64,000 nucleotides of DNA from positions 1,984,001 through 2,048,000 of the forward strand of contig JADILM010000003.1 in NCBI GenBank assembly GCA_016617785.1, read 5' to 3'. The stretch comes from Sporobolomyces roseus. Taxonomy: Eukaryota; Basidiomycota; Microbotryomycetes; Sporidiobolales; Sporidiobolaceae. The position numbers and the translations under genes were made by a program. Of this stretch, positions 60,601 to 64,000 are shown piece by piece; the first letter of the stretch is position 1, and each line of letters opens with the position of its first letter. Below the pieces are notes generated by a model. It did no database searches. It was not told where the DNA came from and was given only the letters and a program-made list of their open reading frames with translations.

Positions 60601-62757
60601 AGTACTATCGGAATGCGGGATTTGTCGAGCAATTTGATCTTCACGGTGAGTTCTGCTCTTATCTCGCCGCGCACACAGCTTGACTGAAGTCCTTTCGAAC
60701 ATTCGCAGACGATCGAGCATCTGTTCGAGAAGCTCTCGAATTCTCCGCCCTCCTTCGAATGGACGCCTCGGTCCCTCGAGCAGAGAAGCTAGCCTACGTG
60801 GACACCGTGCTCGACCTCCTCGACCTCACCCACCTGCAAGATGCTATCATCGGAACTTCCGCCGCTGGTCTCAATCCCGAACAGAGGAAACGATTGACCA
60901 TCGCAGTCGAGGTTGTCAGTCGTCCATCGATCTTGTTCTGCGACGAGCCAACGACTGGACTGGACACAAAGAGCGCTTTCCGAGTCGTCAAGCTACTTAG
61001 AAGGCTTAGTCGAACTGGTCTCGCCGTCATTTGCACGATTCATCAACCTGTGAGTCTCGCTCTCTGACGGCTTCCTTCCTGAATGCTGATCTTTCTCCCT
61101 CCTATCCAGTCTGCCGAGACCTTCAGCGTATTCGACGATGTCCTGCTCCTACAACGAGGTGGAAAGCAAGTCTACTTCGGCCCTCGAATTGGCGCCGTTC
61201 CTTACTTCACCTCCGATTCTCCCACCGCTCAAACTCACGTGAACCCAGCCGACTTCCTGCTCGATGTCACAAAGACTGGAGTCGATGTACCAGACGACGA
61301 CCTTTCGACGGTCAGCGATCTCGACACGCTCAACGAGAAATGGGTCGCTTCGAACGAATACAAGAAACTTCAATCCGAAGTCGCTCGTCTATCATCAAGC
61401 GATCTCAACCCAGCCTCGGCGAGGAAGCGTCGCTCGACTCCTGGACAAGCTTCTTCAATCTTCCAACAATGTCTCCTCCTCACTCAACGAGTCTCTCGCA
61501 ATTACTACCGAGACGCCTCCTTCTCCTACACGAAACTCTTCACATCGTTCATTGTACCCCTCGTCGTCGGCCTCTCTTTCCTCTCCATCGGTAGAGAGCG
61601 CTCGATCGTCAGTCTTCAAAATCGAATGTTCTCCGTCTTCCTCCTTCTCTTCGTTCCGGTCGTATGGATGAACGCTATCATCTTCAAGGTTCACGCACTG
61701 AGGGGATTGTGGGAAGCGAGGGAGAGACCTAGTAGGATTTATGGAAGAACCGCGTTCGTCACGAGTTTGCTCGTCAGTGAGATCCCTTACTCGGTTCTTT
61801 GCGCTACGATCTATTTCGTTCTATGGTACTTCCTCGGTGAGCACAGTATTCTCGCTTCTTTCCTTGATCTGAGCTGACAAAGAAGTTCTTTGAAACAGTC
61901 GGTTTCCCTCTCAAATGGGCAACTATTGGATTCTCGTTCGCTCTCATTCAAATCTTCTTCTTTTTCCAAGTGAGCTTCACTGGCCCTCTCCGCGCCCATC
62001 CTAGCTGACTCTCTCACTCACCACAGTCCACGTGGGCACTCTGGATCGTCGCCCTCTCACCCTCTCTCGGAGTAATCGGGAACCTCCTCCCCTTCTTCCT
62101 CGTCTCGATGGAGGCGTTCAACGGATCCCTCATGCCCTACGCCCAAATGCCAGTCTACTACAGATGGCTCTACCACGTCTCTCCCTTCCAACATTACGTG
62201 AGGAGCATGTTGGGAACTGTGTTGGAGAACGTCAAAGTAGAATGCGCAGATTTCGAAACTGTTTCTTTCCAAACTTTACCTGGTCAAGAGTGAGCTCTCG
62301 CCCTTCTACTCTCCCTCGACTCTCACTGACTCCATTCGTCCCTAGTTGCGCAACGTACATGCAATCCTACCTTTCGACTCACGCTGGACACCTCCTCACT
62401 CCCTCCTCGACTTCAACCTGTACCTTCTGTCCCCTCTCAACCGGTACCGAATTCCTCTCTACGCTCAACATTGTCCCCTCGACTCGTTTCTCGTCCCTCT
62501 ACATTCTCCTCGGATACACCGTCTCAAACCTCTTCTTATCCTACTTGTTCATCTTCTGTCCTCCTCAAATCCCTTCGTTCGTCGTCAAAGGATATCGCAA
62601 GTTGAAGGGAGAGAAGGAGGAACAGACTGGTGGAGGGAAGAAAGGAGCAGAGGAAACGGCAGAAGAGATGTGGAGGTTGGAATGTGAAGGAACCAGATTA
62701 GCTGGCAGAGTCGAGATCAATGGACAGGGTAATTTGGGTCATGATGCATTCGCATAG
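57615..62757 (+). CDS. PDR-type full-size ABC transporter (ABCG)
   Basis: A multi-exon gene (exons 57615-57890, 58037-59365 and about ten more) of roughly 1490 aa in the order NBD1-TMD1-NBD2-TMD2. NBD1 keeps [16 protein letters not shown] (signature) and [16 protein letters not shown] (Walker B region), but its Walker A is GPPTSNASV at residues 100-108 instead of the usual GRPGSGCST. NBD2 has an intact [23 protein letters not shown] and [16 protein letters not shown] segments include [52 protein letters not shown] and [22 protein letters not shown] exporters sit in the plasma membrane and expel drugs, lipids or metabolites; the substrate here is unknown. The N-terminal cytosolic part (92 aa) is shorter than usual. 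Confidence 0.93.
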
Positions 62758-62885
62758 AGACTCTACTTCATATCTATATCCTTCTTGAATACATTGCAAA
62801 TAAACTTGAGTTCTCGTTCTTACGACTTGTCGAAATCGAGAAACTTCTCTTTCCTATCTTCTCAATCCCTCGTCAATTTCTCGCT

Positions 62886-63407
62886 ATGACCTCAGCCGCA
62901 CCACCAGCAGACCTTCAAGCCGCACTTCGGACGCGCCTAATTCAATCCGGTGAATACTCGAGGTCAGTTATCTTCGATCTCATCATCCAACTACCCCTCG
63001 CTCCTCTCCTACCTCTTCTCACCAGTTGCTGACAGAAGGGAGACATGATATAGGGTAATGGAAACGCTGAGAGCTAGATTGAATTCGGTGGATTGGCAGG
63101 ATCAAGTGAGAGATTTAGCTAGAGGTTCGTCTTTTTCCCCTCTCTCAGCCCCTCTTTGATTGAGGGCTGAACGGAATTGGAAGAAGAGAACAGAGCAGGC
63201 TAGAAGTACGGAACAACCGCATCTAGGGGGACTGATAGAAAATATAGAACCGAAAGCGTTAGGTGCGCTCTTTATCGCTTCATCAGCTTAACAAACAAGT
63301 GGCTCATGTTGACACCATCTTGAGGCCGTACAGAGATGATTCCGGATGAGATTAGAAGAGAGGTTGAAGAAATGATGAGGGAATTCGTCAAGAAAAGCGT
63401 CGAATAA
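62886..63407 (+). CDS. SUS1: Sus1/ENY2 transcription and mRNA export factor
   Basis: Four short exons with joins AG|G, G|AG and G|AG give about 98 aa. Seen: LQAALRTRLIQSGEYSR, VMETLRARLNSVDWQDQVRDLAR, HLGGLIENIEPKAL and MIPDEIRREVEEMMREFV. These follow the ENY2 pattern of five helices (LIESGE..., L.E.LR..L...GW..Q..., I.P.A...VP...K.E.L..I..F). Sus1 works in the SAGA deubiquitinase module and in TREX-2 at the nuclear pore. It starts 128 bp after the ABC gene. Stop TAA 63405-63407. In S. cerevisiae the SUS1 gene is known for regulated introns; this copy has three. Confidence 0.88.
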
Positions 63408-63941
63408 TGCGACAGACTCGTTCAGCTCAAACCTAGGGCTAGCAGCCGCAGACGTCGTTGTAGAGAGGGACAAAGACAGAACAGTTGGAAGAGGGCAGAG
63501 GATGAGGGATCGTTGTTTCAAGCGAAGTTGTTGTTTTTAGTAGTATTTTCGTTGCGGTCTTCGCATACTTGTTGTAAACCTGAATCTCACTTACTCTGAT
63601 GCGCTATCTACTCCTCCCGCAACTCGACAAGAGAATCCCCAGCGAGAGAAGAGAAGGACCAAAATCGAAAAGAACTAAAGTTTGCTTTTACACAGAGAAG
63701 ACAAAAATGCGAAGGAGGAGAGAAGATTCTGGAATTCGTTTCGATCAAAGGTTGCTCAACTTGACGAGAAAAGTACTTATTCAGACAGTCTCATCGGAGT
63801 TACCGTCTGTATGCGCAAGTTGATAGAATACGTCAGTGACATACTCGAGAAAAAAACGGTGCGAAGAGAGGACAGGTTGATGCGGGAGACGGGGGGGTTG
63901 AGTTGGGGGGGAGCCGTCCGAAAGAGAGACATAAGACTCAC
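63408..63941. other. 3' region of SUS1
   Basis: 534 bases between SUS1 and the partial exon at the right edge. It could include further introns or UTR of the edge gene. G-runs (GGGGGGG, GGGGGGG) lie near 63891-63910. Confidence 0.4.
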
Positions 63942-64000
63942 ATCCCCTCAAACCCTCTGCGAATCCCCATTGAGTTTCAGCACTTTCAGGTTCTCCAATC
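63942..64000 (-). CDS. Partial exon of a minus-strand gene entering from the right
   Basis: 59 bases with only one open frame on the minus strand (IGEPESAETQWGFAEGLRG), ending at a good donor (GTGAGT, plus-strand 63936-63941). The residues are protein-like but too few to name a family. Confidence 0.35.

Overview
The window is nuclear DNA of a fungus. Almost every gene is split by many short spliceosomal introns (about 50-90 nt). Donors are mostly GTACGT, GTGAGT or GTAAGT, acceptors are CAG or TAG, and a CTGAC/CTGAT-like branch site is usual. Start codons often follow C/T-rich tracts. The gene set (FHIP, cactin, importin-11, a HEI10-type RING protein, fungalysin, many F-box paralogs) and the density of introns point to a basidiomycete. 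My guess is a Pucciniomycotina yeast of the Microbotryomycetes type; that placement is an inference, not something the sequence proves.

Layout. 1-5.5 kb: the 3' end of one gene, a large Ser-rich membrane protein and a TTC9-like TPR protein. 5.9-24.4 kb: mostly conserved housekeeping genes, namely nitronate monooxygenase (its start codon is split by an intron), importin-11/Kap120, dihydroorotase (URA4), SmG, epsin, dihydroxyacetone kinase and the V-ATPase assembly factor Pkr1. Between DAK and PKR1 sits a tandem pair of paralogs from a family I do not recognise. 24.7-33.7 kb: GINS subunit Psf3, a secreted fungalysin, a HEI10/Zip3-like meiotic RING protein and a secreted aspartic protease. 34.2-44.4 kb: four large minus-strand features, namely a 939-aa F-box protein, an FHIP (Hook-interacting) protein and the splicing factor cactin with its upstream region.

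45.1-54.6 kb is the unusual part. Five related F-box-like genes (three intact, one pseudogene, one remnant, all minus strand) are interleaved with three small plus-strand genes for coiled-coil proteins with a C-terminal membrane anchor. Twice an anchor gene and an intact F-box-like gene converge tail to tail, and similarity continues into non-coding flanks. This looks like an actively duplicating and decaying, lineage-specific cluster. 55.2-63.4 kb: a small PPxY-containing protein, an Hsp31/DJ-1-type glyoxalase divergent from a PDR-type ABC transporter whose first nucleotide-binding site is badly degenerate, and the SAGA/TREX-2 subunit Sus1. A partial exon closes the window.

Exon joins were worked out by hand from splice motifs, reading frame and family similarity. 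Joins described with a codon count are frame-consistent; the rest are approximate.
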